42,682 nt of DNA from Pseudomonadota bacterium. GTDB lineage: Bacteria; Pseudomonadota; Alphaproteobacteria; Acetobacterales; Acetobacteraceae. Shown here in pieces: positions 9,291 to 21,191 of the stretch. Where the stretch lies: the NCBI GenBank assembly GCA_021782435.1, contig JAJXVA010000002.1, positions 1 to 42,682 of the forward strand. Direction: 5' to 3'. The number at the start of each line of letters is the position of its first letter. Position 1 is the stretch's first letter. The position numbers were made by a program, and so were the translations under genes. The notes beneath the pieces are model-generated. The model had not been told where the DNA came from. It searched no databases and worked only from the letters and a program-made list of their open reading frames with translations.

Positions 9291-9842
9291 TCAGTGGGCG
9301 TGGGCTTGCGCGGGCGGTTCGGCCAGGCGGTCGGTGACGGCGAGGAGCACGGCGGAGACCAGGAAGGCGGCGTGCAGGCCGAGTTTCCAGGCGAGTTCGC
9401 GGTTGGAGAGCGTATCGAGGCGCATGAAGGCCTCGAGCAGGTGGATGGCGGAGATGGCGACGATGGAGGCGAGCAGACGCAGCTTGAGATCGCCGAAGCC
9501 GACACGGCCCATCCAGGCGAGGCGGGCGGCGCCGGTGTCGAGCCGCGCGACGAAGCCTTCATAGCCGGCGAAAATGACCATGAGCAGCAGATTGCCGAGC
9601 AGCGAGAGATCGATCAGGGACAGGATGCCGAGGGTGAGATCGGTGTCGGTCTCGGCCAGCATGGCGTGCAGTATGTGCCAGAATTCCTGGAGAAACCGCA
9701 CTAGCAGCAGCGCGAGCCCGGCGGCGAGACCGAGATAGATGGGCGCCAGCAGCCAGCGGCTGGCGAAGAGCAGGCGCTGCAACCCGGCCTCGACCAGGCC
9801 GGCCTTTTCCGGGATGGGGGCCGGCGGCGCGGGCAGGGTCAC
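9291..9842 (-). CDS. UPF0114 (YqhA-like) membrane protein
   Basis: FASRWLLAPIYLGLAAGLALLLVRFLQEFWHIL...LTLGILSLIDLSLLGNLLLMVIFAGYEGFVAR. Confidence 0.88.
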   Translation of the reverse strand: MTLPAPPAPIPEKAGLVEAGLQRLLFASRWLLAPIYLGLAAGLALLLVRFLQEFWHILHAMLAETDTDLTLGILSLIDLSLLGNLLLMVIFAGYEGFVARLDTGAARLAWMGRVGFGDLKLRLLASIVAISAIHLLEAFMRLDTLSNRELAWKLGLHAAFLVSAVLLAVTDRLAEPPAQAHAH

Positions 9843-10045
9843 GCGTCCTCGAGCACGCGGGCGCGTGGGCGCGCGGGCGGGGGGGCGGTGAAACTGTCCG
9901 GTGGCAGGGGCAGGGGGGTTGGAACCCAGTACCGGTCATCGGGGGGACGACGGCGGCGGAGCAGATACAGCTCGCGCAGGGCCCAACCGAGCGGGATGCC
10001 GAAACTGAGCACGCATTCGAGGAAGATGGCGAGCTTGGGCGACAT
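9839..10045 (-). CDS. small membrane protein, hypothetical
   Basis: MSPKLAIFLECVLSFGIPLGWALRELYLLRRRRPPDDRYWVPTPLPLPPDSFTAPP; overlaps the UPF0114 gene start by 4 nt. Confidence 0.7.
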   Translation of the reverse strand: MSPKLAIFLECVLSFGIPLGWALRELYLLRRRRPPDDRYWVPTPLPLPPDSFTAPPPARPRARVLEDA

Positions 10046-10164
10046 GGCGCGACCCCCCTTCACGGCCAGACCTTGGATCAAGGTTGAGGTTTTACGCGCC
10101 GACGTCAATGCGTAACCGCGCCCCCCGCCCTTGCGGTGGCGCGGGCGGGGATAATGTGAGGGCG

Positions 10165-11682
10165 ATGACGGTGACAACGACGCGTAACCTCGTGGTGGTG
10201 CTGGGCGACCAGTTGGACGCGCGCTCGGCGGCGTTCGACGGGTTCGATGCCGCGCGGGACGTGGTGCTGATGATGGAGGTGCGCCAGGAAGCGGCCTATG
10301 TGCCGCAGCACCGCAAGCGGCTGGTGTTTTTCTTTGCCGCGATGCGGCATTTCCGGGACGCGCTCTGCGCGCGCGGCTGGCGGGTGGACTATGTGGCGCT
10401 GACGGACGCGGGCAATGGCGGGGATTTCGGGGCGGTGCTGCGCGCCGCCGTGGCGCGGTGGCTTCCCGAGGGGGTGCGCGGGTTGGCGCCGGGGGATTTC
10501 CGGGTGCGGGAGGCGCTGCTGGCGGCGGTGCCCGGGATGCGGTTCGTGCCGGACCGCCATTTTTTTTGTGATACCGAGGAATTCGGACGGTTCATGGCGG
10601 CGCACAGGAAGCCGATACTGGAGAATTTTTATCGGGCGATGCGGCGGCGCCATGATGTGCTGATGGACGGCGCGGCGCCGGTGGGCGGGGCGTGGAATTT
10701 CGACCACGATAACCGCGAGGCGCTGGGGCGTGACGCGCCGCCGATGCCCGAGACCCGGCGCTTCAGCCCCGATGCGGTGACCCGCGAGGTGATGGCGATG
10801 GTGCGCCGCGAATTTCCCGACGCACCGGGAACGCTGGAGGATTTCGACCTGCCGGTGACGGCGGCGGACGCGGCGGCGTTGCTGCGCGACTTCGTGACCC
10901 GGCTGCTGCCGCATTTCGGCCGCTACCAGGACGCGATGAAGCGCGGCCAGGCGTTTTTGTTCCATTCCCGCCTGTCCGGCCCGCTGAATTTGCATCTGCT
11001 CGACCCGCGCGAGGTGCTGACCGCGGTATTGGCCAACCCGGGCGGCGCGCCCCTGAACGCGGTGGAAGGGTATGTGCGGCAGATACTGGGCTGGCGGGAA
11101 TTCGTGCGCGGAATTTACTGGCACCTGATGCCGGAATACGCGACCCGCAACGCGCTGGCGGCGGGCGGCGATATGCCGCGCTTTTATTGGACCGGCGCGA
11201 CCGACATGGCCTGTCTGCGCGAGGCCATAGGCCACACCCTGGACCATGCCTATGCCCACCACATAGAGCGGTTGATGGTATTGGGGTTGTACGCGCAATT
11301 GCTGGGGGTGAGGCCCTATGCGGTGCATGAGTGGCACATGTCGATGTTCTGGGACGCGATCGACTGGGTGAGCCTGCCGAACACGCTGGGCATGTCGCAG
11401 CACGGCGATGGCGGCGTGATGGGGACCAAGCCCTATGTCGCGTCGGGCAAGTATATTTCCCGTATGGGAGACTATTGTCGGGGCTGCCGGTATGACCCGG
11501 CGGTGGCGGTGGGCGAGCGGGCCTGCCCGTTCACGACGTTGTTCTGGGAGTTTCTGGCCCGCCACCAGGGCCAGTTGAGCCGCAATGCCCGGATGGCGAA
11601 CATGTATGCCAATCTGCGGCGCAAGGACCCGGGCGAACTGGCCGCGATACGCCGCGCGGCCGAGACGCTGCGGGGGGCGTGA
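10165..11682 (+). CDS. phrB: cryptochrome/photolyase-family protein, FeS-type bacterial (6-4) photolyase
   Basis: VVVLGDQLDARSAAFDGFD...ILGWREFVRGIYW...YAHHIERLMVLGLYAQLLGVRPYAVHEWHMSMFWDAIDWVSLPNTLGMSQHGDGG...DYCRGCRYDP...ERACPFTTLFWEFL; cysteine pattern fits a [4Fe-4S] cluster. Confidence 0.93.
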   Translation: MTVTTTRNLVVVLGDQLDARSAAFDGFDAARDVVLMMEVRQEAAYVPQHRKRLVFFFAAMRHFRDALCARGWRVDYVALTDAGNGGDFGAVLRAAVARWLPEGVRGLAPGDFRVREALLAAVPGMRFVPDRHFFCDTEEFGRFMAAHRKPILENFYRAMRRRHDVLMDGAAPVGGAWNFDHDNREALGRDAPPMPETRRFSPDAVTREVMAMVRREFPDAPGTLEDFDLPVTAADAAALLRDFVTRLLPHFGRYQDAMKRGQAFLFHSRLSGPLNLHLLDPREVLTAVLANPGGAPLNAVEGYVRQILGWREFVRGIYWHLMPEYATRNALAAGGDMPRFYWTGATDMACLREAIGHTLDHAYAHHIERLMVLGLYAQLLGVRPYAVHEWHMSMFWDAIDWVSLPNTLGMSQHGDGGVMGTKPYVASGKYISRMGDYCRGCRYDPAVAVGERACPFTTLFWEFLARHQGQLSRNARMANMYANLRRKDPGELAAIRRAAETLRGA

Positions 11683-11695
11683 GGCGGCGGATGGG

Positions 11696-14600
11696 TCAGC
11701 CCGGTCGCGCCGCCTCGGCGGTGCCGCGACGCCGGCGCTTCGCCCATAGCCGCAGCCGGTCGAGATAGATGTAGACCACCGGGGTGGTGTAGAGGGTCAG
11801 GACCTGGCTGACCGCGAGGCCGCCGACGATGGCAAGCCCGAGGGGCTGACGCAGTTCGGCGCCGTTGCCGCGGTTGAGCAGCAGCGGCAGGGCGGCCAGG
11901 ATCGCGGCGGCGGTGGTCATGACGATCGGGCGAAAGCGGATGAGGCAGGCGCGATAAATGGCCTCGGTCGGGTCGAGCCCGTGGTCGCGCTCCTGTTCCA
12001 GCGCGAAATCTATCATCAATATGGCGTTTTTCTTGACGATGCCGATGAGCAGGAAAACCGCGATCATGGCGATGATGGTGAATTCACTGCGCGTGATCAG
12101 CAGCGCGAGCGAGATGCCGAGACCGGCCGATGGCAGGGTCGAGAGTATGGTCAGGGGATGGATGTAGCTTTCATAGAGAATACCGAGGACGACATAGACG
12201 GCGCCGAGGGCGGCGAAGATGAGGACCAGTTCGTTGCCGAGTGTCGCCGCCAGTTCATGGGCATTGCCGGAAAAATCCCGGTGCACGCTGTCGGGCAGCA
12301 CGATGGCGCGGGCGGCGCGGTCGATGGCGGTGCGGGCATCGGCGAAGCCGTGATGCGGGGCGAGATTGAAGCTGATGGTGGTGGCCGCGAAGCCGCCCAC
12401 ATGGTTGACGCTGGTGGGCATGGCGCCGAGCGAGACCCGCGCGAGCGCGGCCAGGGGCACCATGGTTTCCCGGGCGGTGGAAACCGCGGCGCCTGCCGGC
12501 GCGTTGGCGGAATTGGCGAAGGCGATGGCGTTGGTCTCGGTGTTGCGCGCGGCGTTCTGACCGCCGGTGCCGCTGGCCTGGCCGGGGAGCGTGACGGTGC
12601 CGACGGGCAGATTGGAGAGCGCGGTGCCGGACGCCGCCTGGCCGAGCGTGCTGATATAGAGCCGGTTGAGGCTGGTCAGGTTGGTGAGGAATTTCGGCGC
12701 CAGTTCCATGATGACGCCGTACTGGTTGAGGGCCTGGAAAATCACGGAGACCTGGCGCTGGCCGAAGGCGTCGTAGAGGGTGTTGTCGATCGTGGCCGGC
12801 ATCACGTTCAGGCGCGCGGCGTCGTCGCGGTCGATGTGGACGAAGGCGGACAGGCCGCCGGCCGCGGTGTCGGTCTGGACATCGGCCAGGGCGGGGTCTT
12901 GTTTCAAGCGCGCGACCAGGCGGGGGACCCATTCCGCGAGTTCGGCGCCGGTATCGGCCTGCAGCGTATATTGGAATTGCCCGCCCGAGGCCTGCCCGCC
13001 ACCGGCCATCAGATCCTGTTGCGCCTGCAGGGCGGTGCTGGTGCCGGTGATGTGGGCGAGGCGCGGCCGCAGCCGGGCCAGAATGACCGGATCGGGCGCG
13101 CGTTGGCCCTTGGGCCGCAGGGTCACGAACAGCGTCATGGTGTTGCCGCCGAACCGGCCGCCATTGAAGCCCTGGACCGAGACCACCGCCGGATCGGCCA
13201 GGATGACATGCTCGATCGCGGCGAGTTTGGCGCGCGCGTCATCGAAACTCGCGGTATCGTCGAGGGTTACCTCGCCGCGCAGCACGTTGGTGTCCTGGAG
13301 CGGGAAAAACCCCTTGGGCACGAGCGCGAACAGCACGAAATTCAAGACAATGGTGAGGAATACCGATGCGAGCACGAGGCGCTGGTGGCGCAGCGCGAAG
13401 GCGAGGCTTTCGGCGTAGAAGCCCTGGGCCGCGTCGAAGCCGCGCCGGCACGCCCGGGCGATGCGGGAATTACCGGCATCGGGTGGCCGGTCCTCGAGCA
13501 GGAGGGAGCACATGACCGGCGTCGCGGACAGCGACAGGACCATGGAAATCACGATCGCGAGGACCAGAACCACCGCGAATTCCCGGAACAGGCGGCCAGC
13601 GATGCCGCCCAGCAGCAGGATGGGCAGGAACACGGCGACCAGCGACAGGCTGATGGAGATCACGGTGAAGGCGACCTCGGAGACCCCCTCGGTGACGGCC
13701 TGGCGGCGGCTTTGCCCCGCCTCCAGGTGGCGGGCGACGTTTTCGAGCACCACGATCGCGTCATCGACGACGAAGCCGGTGGCGATGGTGAGCGACATCA
13801 GCGACAGATTATCGAGCGTGTAGCCGAGCAGATACATGGCGCCGAAGGTGCCGATGAGGCTGACCGGCACGGCGATGGTGGGAATGAGCGCGGTGCGGGC
13901 GCGGCCCAGGAAGGCGAACACCACGAGCACGACGAGGGTGACCGAAATCACCAGGGTGAGTTCGGTGTCGGACAGCGCGTTGCGGATGGTCTGGCTCTGG
14001 TCGTTACCGGCGATCATTTGGACATCGGCGGGCAGCGCGGCCTGGAGCTGGGGGAGCACGGCGCGCACATGGGCGACGGTTTTCACGACATTGGCGGTGG
14101 GTTCGCGGAACACCAGCAGCAGCACCGCGGGCTTGCCGTTGACGAGAGCGACCGCGCGCATGTCGGAAACAGAGTCGGTCACCGCCGCGACATCGGACAG
14201 GCGCACCGGCGCGCCATGGCGGTAGGCGACGATGATGCCGCGATAATCGGCGGCATGGACGGCCTGGTCGTTGGCGTAGAGCTGGAAATGGGTGCCGTTC
14301 TGGTCGATGGCGCCCTTGGGGCTGTTGGCGTTGGTCGAGGCCAGCGCGGCGCGCACGTCCTCGAGCCCGATGCCATAGGCGAACAGGCGATCCGGGTCGA
14401 TATCGACGCGCACCGCGGGCAGGGAGCTGCCGACGATATCGACATTGCCGACGCCCGATACCTGGGACAGTTTCTGCGCCACGACGCTGTTGGCGATGTC
14501 GTAGAGCTGGCCGGGGCTGAGTGTGTTGGAGGATAGCGAGACCAGCAGGATGGGAAACCCGGCGGGGTTGAACTTGCGGTAGGTCGGGTTCGATTTCAGG

Positions 14601-14965
14601 GCCGTCGGCAGATCGGCGCGGGCGGCGTTGATGCCGGCCTGCACGTCGCGCGCGGCGCCGTCGATATCCCGGTGGAGGCCGAATTCGAGGATGATCGAGG
14701 AGGTTCCGGTATCGTTCTCGGAATCAATGGCGCTGACATCGGCGATATGGCCCAACTGGCGTTCCAGCGGGGTGGCGACCGTGGTGGCCATGGTCTCGGG
14801 GCTTGCGCCCGGCATGGCGGCGGACACCAGAATGACCGGGATATCGATCGAGGGCAGCGGTGCCACCGGCAGCTTGACGAAGGCGATGGCGCCGGCCAGC
14901 ACCAGCCCCGCCAGCAGCAGCAGGGTGCCGATGGGGCGGCGGATGAACAGGGTGGTGGGGTTCAT
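11696..14965 (-). CDS. RND-family efflux inner-membrane transporter (MdtB/MdtC-like)
   Basis: 1089 aa; MNPTTLFIRRPIGTLLLLAGLVLAGAIAFVKLPVAPLPSIDIPVILVSAAMPGASPETMATTVATPLERQLG; two RND repeats including SLTIATGFVVDDAIVVLENVARHLE. Confidence 0.95.
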   Translation of the reverse strand: MNPTTLFIRRPIGTLLLLAGLVLAGAIAFVKLPVAPLPSIDIPVILVSAAMPGASPETMATTVATPLERQLGHIADVSAIDSENDTGTSSIILEFGLHRDIDGAARDVQAGINAARADLPTALKSNPTYRKFNPAGFPILLVSLSSNTLSPGQLYDIANSVVAQKLSQVSGVGNVDIVGSSLPAVRVDIDPDRLFAYGIGLEDVRAALASTNANSPKGAIDQNGTHFQLYANDQAVHAADYRGIIVAYRHGAPVRLSDVAAVTDSVSDMRAVALVNGKPAVLLLVFREPTANVVKTVAHVRAVLPQLQAALPADVQMIAGNDQSQTIRNALSDTELTLVISVTLVVLVVFAFLGRARTALIPTIAVPVSLIGTFGAMYLLGYTLDNLSLMSLTIATGFVVDDAIVVLENVARHLEAGQSRRQAVTEGVSEVAFTVISISLSLVAVFLPILLLGGIAGRLFREFAVVLVLAIVISMVLSLSATPVMCSLLLEDRPPDAGNSRIARACRRGFDAAQGFYAESLAFALRHQRLVLASVFLTIVLNFVLFALVPKGFFPLQDTNVLRGEVTLDDTASFDDARAKLAAIEHVILADPAVVSVQGFNGGRFGGNTMTLFVTLRPKGQRAPDPVILARLRPRLAHITGTSTALQAQQDLMAGGGQASGGQFQYTLQADTGAELAEWVPRLVARLKQDPALADVQTDTAAGGLSAFVHIDRDDAARLNVMPATIDNTLYDAFGQRQVSVIFQALNQYGVIMELAPKFLTNLTSLNRLYISTLGQAASGTALSNLPVGTVTLPGQASGTGGQNAARNTETNAIAFANSANAPAGAAVSTARETMVPLAALARVSLGAMPTSVNHVGGFAATTISFNLAPHHGFADARTAIDRAARAIVLPDSVHRDFSGNAHELAATLGNELVLIFAALGAVYVVLGILYESYIHPLTILSTLPSAGLGISLALLITRSEFTIIAMIAVFLLIGIVKKNAILMIDFALEQERDHGLDPTEAIYRACLIRFRPIVMTTAAAILAALPLLLNRGNGAELRQPLGLAIVGGLAVSQVLTLYTTPVVYIYLDRLRLWAKRRRRGTAEAARPG

Positions 14966-15123
14966 GCAGCGGCCCGGGCCATGGCGCTAACCTGCCCGCA
15001 ACCGCCCCGGATAGTCAAAGCGGGATGACGGTGAAGCCGTTCTGCGACATGATGCGCGGGCGGGTTGCTGGCCAAACCGCGGGGCGGGCATAAGGTGGAT
15101 CGCGATCCGCCCCGTGACGGGGG

Positions 15124-15175
15124 TACCGCGCGGGGATACCGCGCGGGGATACTGCGCGGGGATACTGCGCGGGGA
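15124..15175. repeat. 13-bp tandem repeat x4 upstream of acs
   Basis: taccgcgcgggga x2 then tactgcgcgggga x2, ending about 21 bp before the acs ATG. Confidence 0.9.
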
Positions 15176-15196
15176 TTTTGGGGGGAGACCAGAAAG

Positions 15197-17134
<1,938 letters not shown>

Positions 17135-17182
17135 TGTTCGGCCTCGATTGCAACCGCGCGAGTTAGGGCGCGCCCCGCCACC

Positions 17183-18673
17183 ATGCCAGTTCTGCCCCCG
17201 CCGGACCCGGGCCTGATAGCGCGCCGCGCCGCGATTGCGGCGGATCTGCGCCGGCTGGTGCCGGGGGTGAGCGTGCTCGAGGCGGCGTCGGAGCGCCTGG
17301 CCTACGAGTGCGATGCGCTGACCGCGCACCGGTCTCCGCCGCTGCTGGTGGTTCTGCCGCGAACCACGGCGGAGGTCGCCGCCATACTGCGCTATTGCCA
17401 CGACCACGCGGTGCCGGTGGTGCCGCGGGGCGCCGGCACCTCGCTTTCCGGGGGCGCGACCCCGATGGCGGACGCGGTGCTGCTGGGCATGGCGCGGTTC
17501 AACCGAATTCTCGAGATCGACCGTGAGAACCGTTGCGCGACGGTGGAGCCCGGCGTGACCAACCTGGCCATCAGCCAGGCGGTCGCGGGGCTCGGGCTGT
17601 TCTATGCGCCGGACCCATCGAGCCAGATCGCCTGCACCATCGGCGGTAACGTCGCGGAGAATTCCGGTGGTGTGCACTGCCTGAAATACGGGCTGACCAC
17701 CAACAACGTGATCGGGGTCGAATTCGTTACCATTGAAGGGGAAATCATCGACATCGGCGGCAAGGCCTATGGCGCGCCGGGCTATGACGTGCTGGGCGCG
17801 CTGGTTGGCTCGGAGGGATTGCTCGGTATCGTCACCCGGGTCACGGTGCGGCTGCTGCCGCTGCCGCCCGTCGCCCGCGCCCTGCTGATCGGCTTCGCGA
17901 CCGTCGAACAGGCCGCCGCGACGGTGGGCGCGATCATTGCCGCCGGGATCATTCCCGCGGGTATGGAAATGATGGACAGACCGGCGATTCTGGCGGCGGA
18001 GGCGTTCGTGCATGCCGGCTATCCGCGCGATGTCGACGCGCTGCTGATCGTCGAGCTCGATGGCTGTCCCGTCGAGGTCGATGATCTGGTCGCGCGGGTC
18101 GCGGCGCTGGCCGGGGAAAACAACGCCACCATCTGCCGCGCCAGCCGCAGCGATGCCGAGCGTGCCCTGTTCTGGGCCGGGCGCAAGGCGGCTTTTCCCG
18201 CGGTCGGGCGTCTGGCGCCGGACTATCTGTGCATGGACGGCACGATTCCGCGCCGCCGCCTGCCGGAAATGCTCGGCCGCATCACGGAAATGGAAGCCCG
18301 CTTCGGCCTCAAGGTCGCCAATGTTTTTCACGCCGGGGATGGCAATCTGCATCCGCTGATCATGTTCGATGCCAATCTGCCCGACCAGACCGAGCAGGCC
18401 GAGGCCTTCGGCGCGGAAATTCTTCGCTTGTGTGTCGCGATGGGCGGCGCGCTGAGCGGGGAACACGGTATCGGGCTCGAAAAGCGGGACCTGATGCCCG
18501 AGATGTTCAGCGAGCGCGATCTCGAGCAGCAGATGCGGCTGAAATGCGCGTTCGACGCGGGCGCCCTGCTGAACCCGGGCAAAGTGTTTCCAACCCCCTG
18601 CCGTTGCGCGGAACTGGGCAAAATGCACGTCCATCGGGGCGATTTGCGTTTTGCTGATCTGCCCCGGTTCTGA
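17183..18673 (+). CDS. glcD: glycolate oxidase subunit GlcD (FAD-linked)
   Basis: VPVVPRGAGTSLSGGATPMADAVLLGMARFNRILEID...NSGGVHCLKYGLTTNNV...FHAGDGNLHPLIMFD...GGALSGEHGIGLEKRDLM; followed directly by glcE and glcF. Confidence 0.96.
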   Translation: MPVLPPPDPGLIARRAAIAADLRRLVPGVSVLEAASERLAYECDALTAHRSPPLLVVLPRTTAEVAAILRYCHDHAVPVVPRGAGTSLSGGATPMADAVLLGMARFNRILEIDRENRCATVEPGVTNLAISQAVAGLGLFYAPDPSSQIACTIGGNVAENSGGVHCLKYGLTTNNVIGVEFVTIEGEIIDIGGKAYGAPGYDVLGALVGSEGLLGIVTRVTVRLLPLPPVARALLIGFATVEQAAATVGAIIAAGIIPAGMEMMDRPAILAAEAFVHAGYPRDVDALLIVELDGCPVEVDDLVARVAALAGENNATICRASRSDAERALFWAGRKAAFPAVGRLAPDYLCMDGTIPRRRLPEMLGRITEMEARFGLKVANVFHAGDGNLHPLIMFDANLPDQTEQAEAFGAEILRLCVAMGGALSGEHGIGLEKRDLMPEMFSERDLEQQMRLKCAFDAGALLNPGKVFPTPCRCAELGKMHVHRGDLRFADLPRF

Positions 18674-18678
18674 CCGCG

Positions 18679-19875
18679 ATGGAGGTTCTCGCCGCGGTAA
18701 CTACCGAACAGGTGCAGGCCGCGATTGCCGACGCGCTTGCCGCGCGGACGCCGCTCGAAATTCTGGCGGGAGGGAGCAAGACCGGGCTTGGTCGGCCTGG
18801 CGCGGCGGCGCGGCGGCTCGATGTGTCGGGGCTGACCGGCATCCTCGACTACGACCCCGACGAGCTCACGCTGACCGCACGCCCTGGCACGCGCCTCTCG
18901 GAGATCGCGCCCATGCTCGCCGCGCGGCGGCAGATGCTGGCGTTCGAACCGCCGGCCCTGCATCGTTTATACGGGACGGATGGCGAGCCCACCCTGGGCG
19001 GCGTTCTGGCCGCGGGTCTCGCCGGCCCGCGCCGCATCCGCGCCGGGGGCGCGCGCGACCATCTGCTCGGCTTTTCCGCCGTCAATGGCCGCGCCGAGGC
19101 CTGGCGTGGTGGCGGCCGCGTGGTCAAGAATGTCTCGGGCTACGACATGCCGAAGCTGCAATGCGGCGCCTTCGGCACGCTTTCGGTTCTGACGGAATTA
19201 TGCCTGCGCCTGGTGCCGGCGCCGGAAACCAGCCTGACATTGCTGGTTGCGGCGGACACGCAAGCGGCCGCCGGCGGGATCATGGCCAGGGCGTTGAACC
19301 TGCCGCAGGAGGTTTCGGCCGCTGCCTGCCTGCCGGACGCCATTGCCGCCCGCGCCGGCCTGCCCCGGTTCGCGCCGCATCTGGTGGTGCTGCGGCTCGA
19401 GGGGTCGGGCGCGTCGGTCGTCGACCGCGCGGCGGCGCTCGACCGGGAATTTCCGGTGGTGGGGGAACTCGCGGACGAGGGCTCGGTTCTGCTGTGGCAG
19501 GCCGTCGGCGCCGTTGCCCCGCTGCTGCCGGACCCCGACGCGATCATCTGGCGGCTGTGCCCACCGCCGGCACGGGCCGCGGAAATTCTCGTGGCACTCG
19601 GACCCCTGGCGGAACACGCCTATCTCGATTGGGGCGGCGGCTTGATTTGGCTCGCCCTGCCCGACGCGCCGCCGGATGGCGCCGCCGCGACGCTGCGCGC
19701 CGCGCTCGGCCCGGATGGCCATGCGACACTCATTCGGGGCCCCGCCATGCTTCGCGCCACGATACCGGTGTTTCCGCCGATGAGCCCGCCGCTCGCGGCG
19801 CTCAATGCCCGCATCCGCGCCGCTTTCGACCCGGCGCTGCTGCTCAACCGTGGCCGGCTGGCGCGGGAACCCTGA
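18679..19875 (+). CDS. glcE: glycolate oxidase subunit GlcE (FAD-binding)
   Basis: PLEILAGGSKTGLGRPG, TARPGTRLSEIAPMLAARRQMLAFEPP, LGGVLAAGLAGPRRIRAGGARDHLLGFSAVNG; position between glcD and glcF. Confidence 0.95.
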   Translation: MEVLAAVTTEQVQAAIADALAARTPLEILAGGSKTGLGRPGAAARRLDVSGLTGILDYDPDELTLTARPGTRLSEIAPMLAARRQMLAFEPPALHRLYGTDGEPTLGGVLAAGLAGPRRIRAGGARDHLLGFSAVNGRAEAWRGGGRVVKNVSGYDMPKLQCGAFGTLSVLTELCLRLVPAPETSLTLLVAADTQAAAGGIMARALNLPQEVSAAACLPDAIAARAGLPRFAPHLVVLRLEGSGASVVDRAAALDREFPVVGELADEGSVLLWQAVGAVAPLLPDPDAIIWRLCPPPARAAEILVALGPLAEHAYLDWGGGLIWLALPDAPPDGAAATLRAALGPDGHATLIRGPAMLRATIPVFPPMSPPLAALNARIRAAFDPALLLNRGRLAREP

Positions 19876-19880
19876 CGATC

Positions 19881-21170
19881 ATGCAGACCAGGTTCAACCA
19901 GGCCCAGTTGCGTGATCCCGCCACGGCCAGAAGCGAAGGCGCCATTCGCGCCTGCGTGCATTGCGGCTTCTGCACCGCGACCTGTCCGAGCTACGTGGTG
20001 CTGGGCGACGAGCTGGACAGTCCGCGCGGCCGTATTTACCTGATACGGGATATGCTGGAAAACGCACGTGTGCCGACGGTGCAGACCGTGCGGCACATCG
20101 ATCGCTGCCTGTCGTGCCTCGCCTGCACCACTACCTGCCCATCGGGTGTGAATTATCGGCATCTGATCGACCATGCCCGGGCCTATATTGAGGCGACCTA
20201 TCGCCGGCCGTTGGCGGATCGGGCGCTGCGGGCGCTGCTCGCGACCGTTTTGCCGAGACCGGTCCTGTTCCGCGCCGCGCTGCTGGCCGCGCGCCCGGCC
20301 AAACCTTTCGCGCGCCTGCTGCCCGCGCGGCTGCGCCCGCTGCTGGCCATGGCGCCCGCTAGAATTCCCGCGCCAGAGGACACCGGACGGCCGGCCACGC
20401 ATCCGGCCATCGGCCGGCGCCGTCATCGGGTCGCGCTGCTGGCGGGGTGCGCGCAATCCGTGCTCGCGCCGGAGATCAACGCCGCCGCGATCCGGGTGCT
20501 GACGCGCGCGGGGGTCGAGGTGGTGGTGGCGGCCAAGGCCGGCTGCTGCGGCGCGTTGACCGGCCATATCGGCAAGGATGGCCGGAAATTCGCCGCGACC
20601 AACATCCGGGCCTGGCGCGCGCTGGAGGCGTCCGGCACGCTGGATGCAATACTGGTGACGACGTCCGGCTGCGGCAGTTTCATGAAGGAGTATGGCCAGT
20701 TATGCGCGACCGACGCGCGCCTGGCGGGCGATGCCGCCCGGGTCGCGGCGCTGAGCCGGGATATCACGGAATTCCTGGCGGAAATAACCCTGCCGGAGGT
20801 TTCGCGGGACTTTCCCGGCCGTGGGGTTCGCGTGGCCTACCATGCCGCCTGCTCGCTCACGCATGGGCAGCACATCACCACCCAGCCCAAGGCGCTGCTC
20901 GCCCAGGCCGGGTTCGTCGTGCTGGAGCCGAACGACGCGCATCTCTGTTGCGGTTCGGCCGGGACCTATAACCTGCTGCAACCCGAAATCGCGGGGGAGC
21001 TGCGCGCCCGCAAGCTCGCGAGCCTCACGCCGCTGGCGCCGGAGGTCATCGCATCGGGTAATATAGGCTGCCTGACGCAGCTTGCGGGCGGCACCTCCGT
21101 GCCGACCCGCCACACGGTGCAACTGCTCGACTGGGCGACCGGTGGCCCGTCGCCGCTCGGGCCGCGGTGA
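19881..21170 (+). CDS. glcF: glycolate oxidase iron-sulfur subunit GlcF
   Basis: CVHCGFCTATCPSYVVLGDELDSPRGRIYLIRDMLE...CLSCLACTTTCPSGVNYRHLID, plus CCG-type motifs (KAGCCGALTGH, LCCGSAGTYNLLQP). ATG at 19881. Confidence 0.96.
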   Translation: MQTRFNQAQLRDPATARSEGAIRACVHCGFCTATCPSYVVLGDELDSPRGRIYLIRDMLENARVPTVQTVRHIDRCLSCLACTTTCPSGVNYRHLIDHARAYIEATYRRPLADRALRALLATVLPRPVLFRAALLAARPAKPFARLLPARLRPLLAMAPARIPAPEDTGRPATHPAIGRRRHRVALLAGCAQSVLAPEINAAAIRVLTRAGVEVVVAAKAGCCGALTGHIGKDGRKFAATNIRAWRALEASGTLDAILVTTSGCGSFMKEYGQLCATDARLAGDAARVAALSRDITEFLAEITLPEVSRDFPGRGVRVAYHAACSLTHGQHITTQPKALLAQAGFVVLEPNDAHLCCGSAGTYNLLQPEIAGELRARKLASLTPLAPEVIASGNIGCLTQLAGGTSVPTRHTVQLLDWATGGPSPLGPR

Positions 21171-21191
21171 ATTTTCCCGCGGGGCGTGGCC

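Noticed and set aside
10067-10090. ccttggatcaaggttg as an FNR box
   Set aside because: Only one half-site matches TTGAT-N4-ATCAA; spacing for the second half is wrong.
10105-11565. 486-aa reverse-strand ORF
   Set aside because: Antisense to the photolyase gene; shadow frame composition.
11981-14536. 851-aa + strand ORF
   Set aside because: Antisense to the RND transporter; Gly/Glu/Asp-rich shadow frame without recognisable domains.
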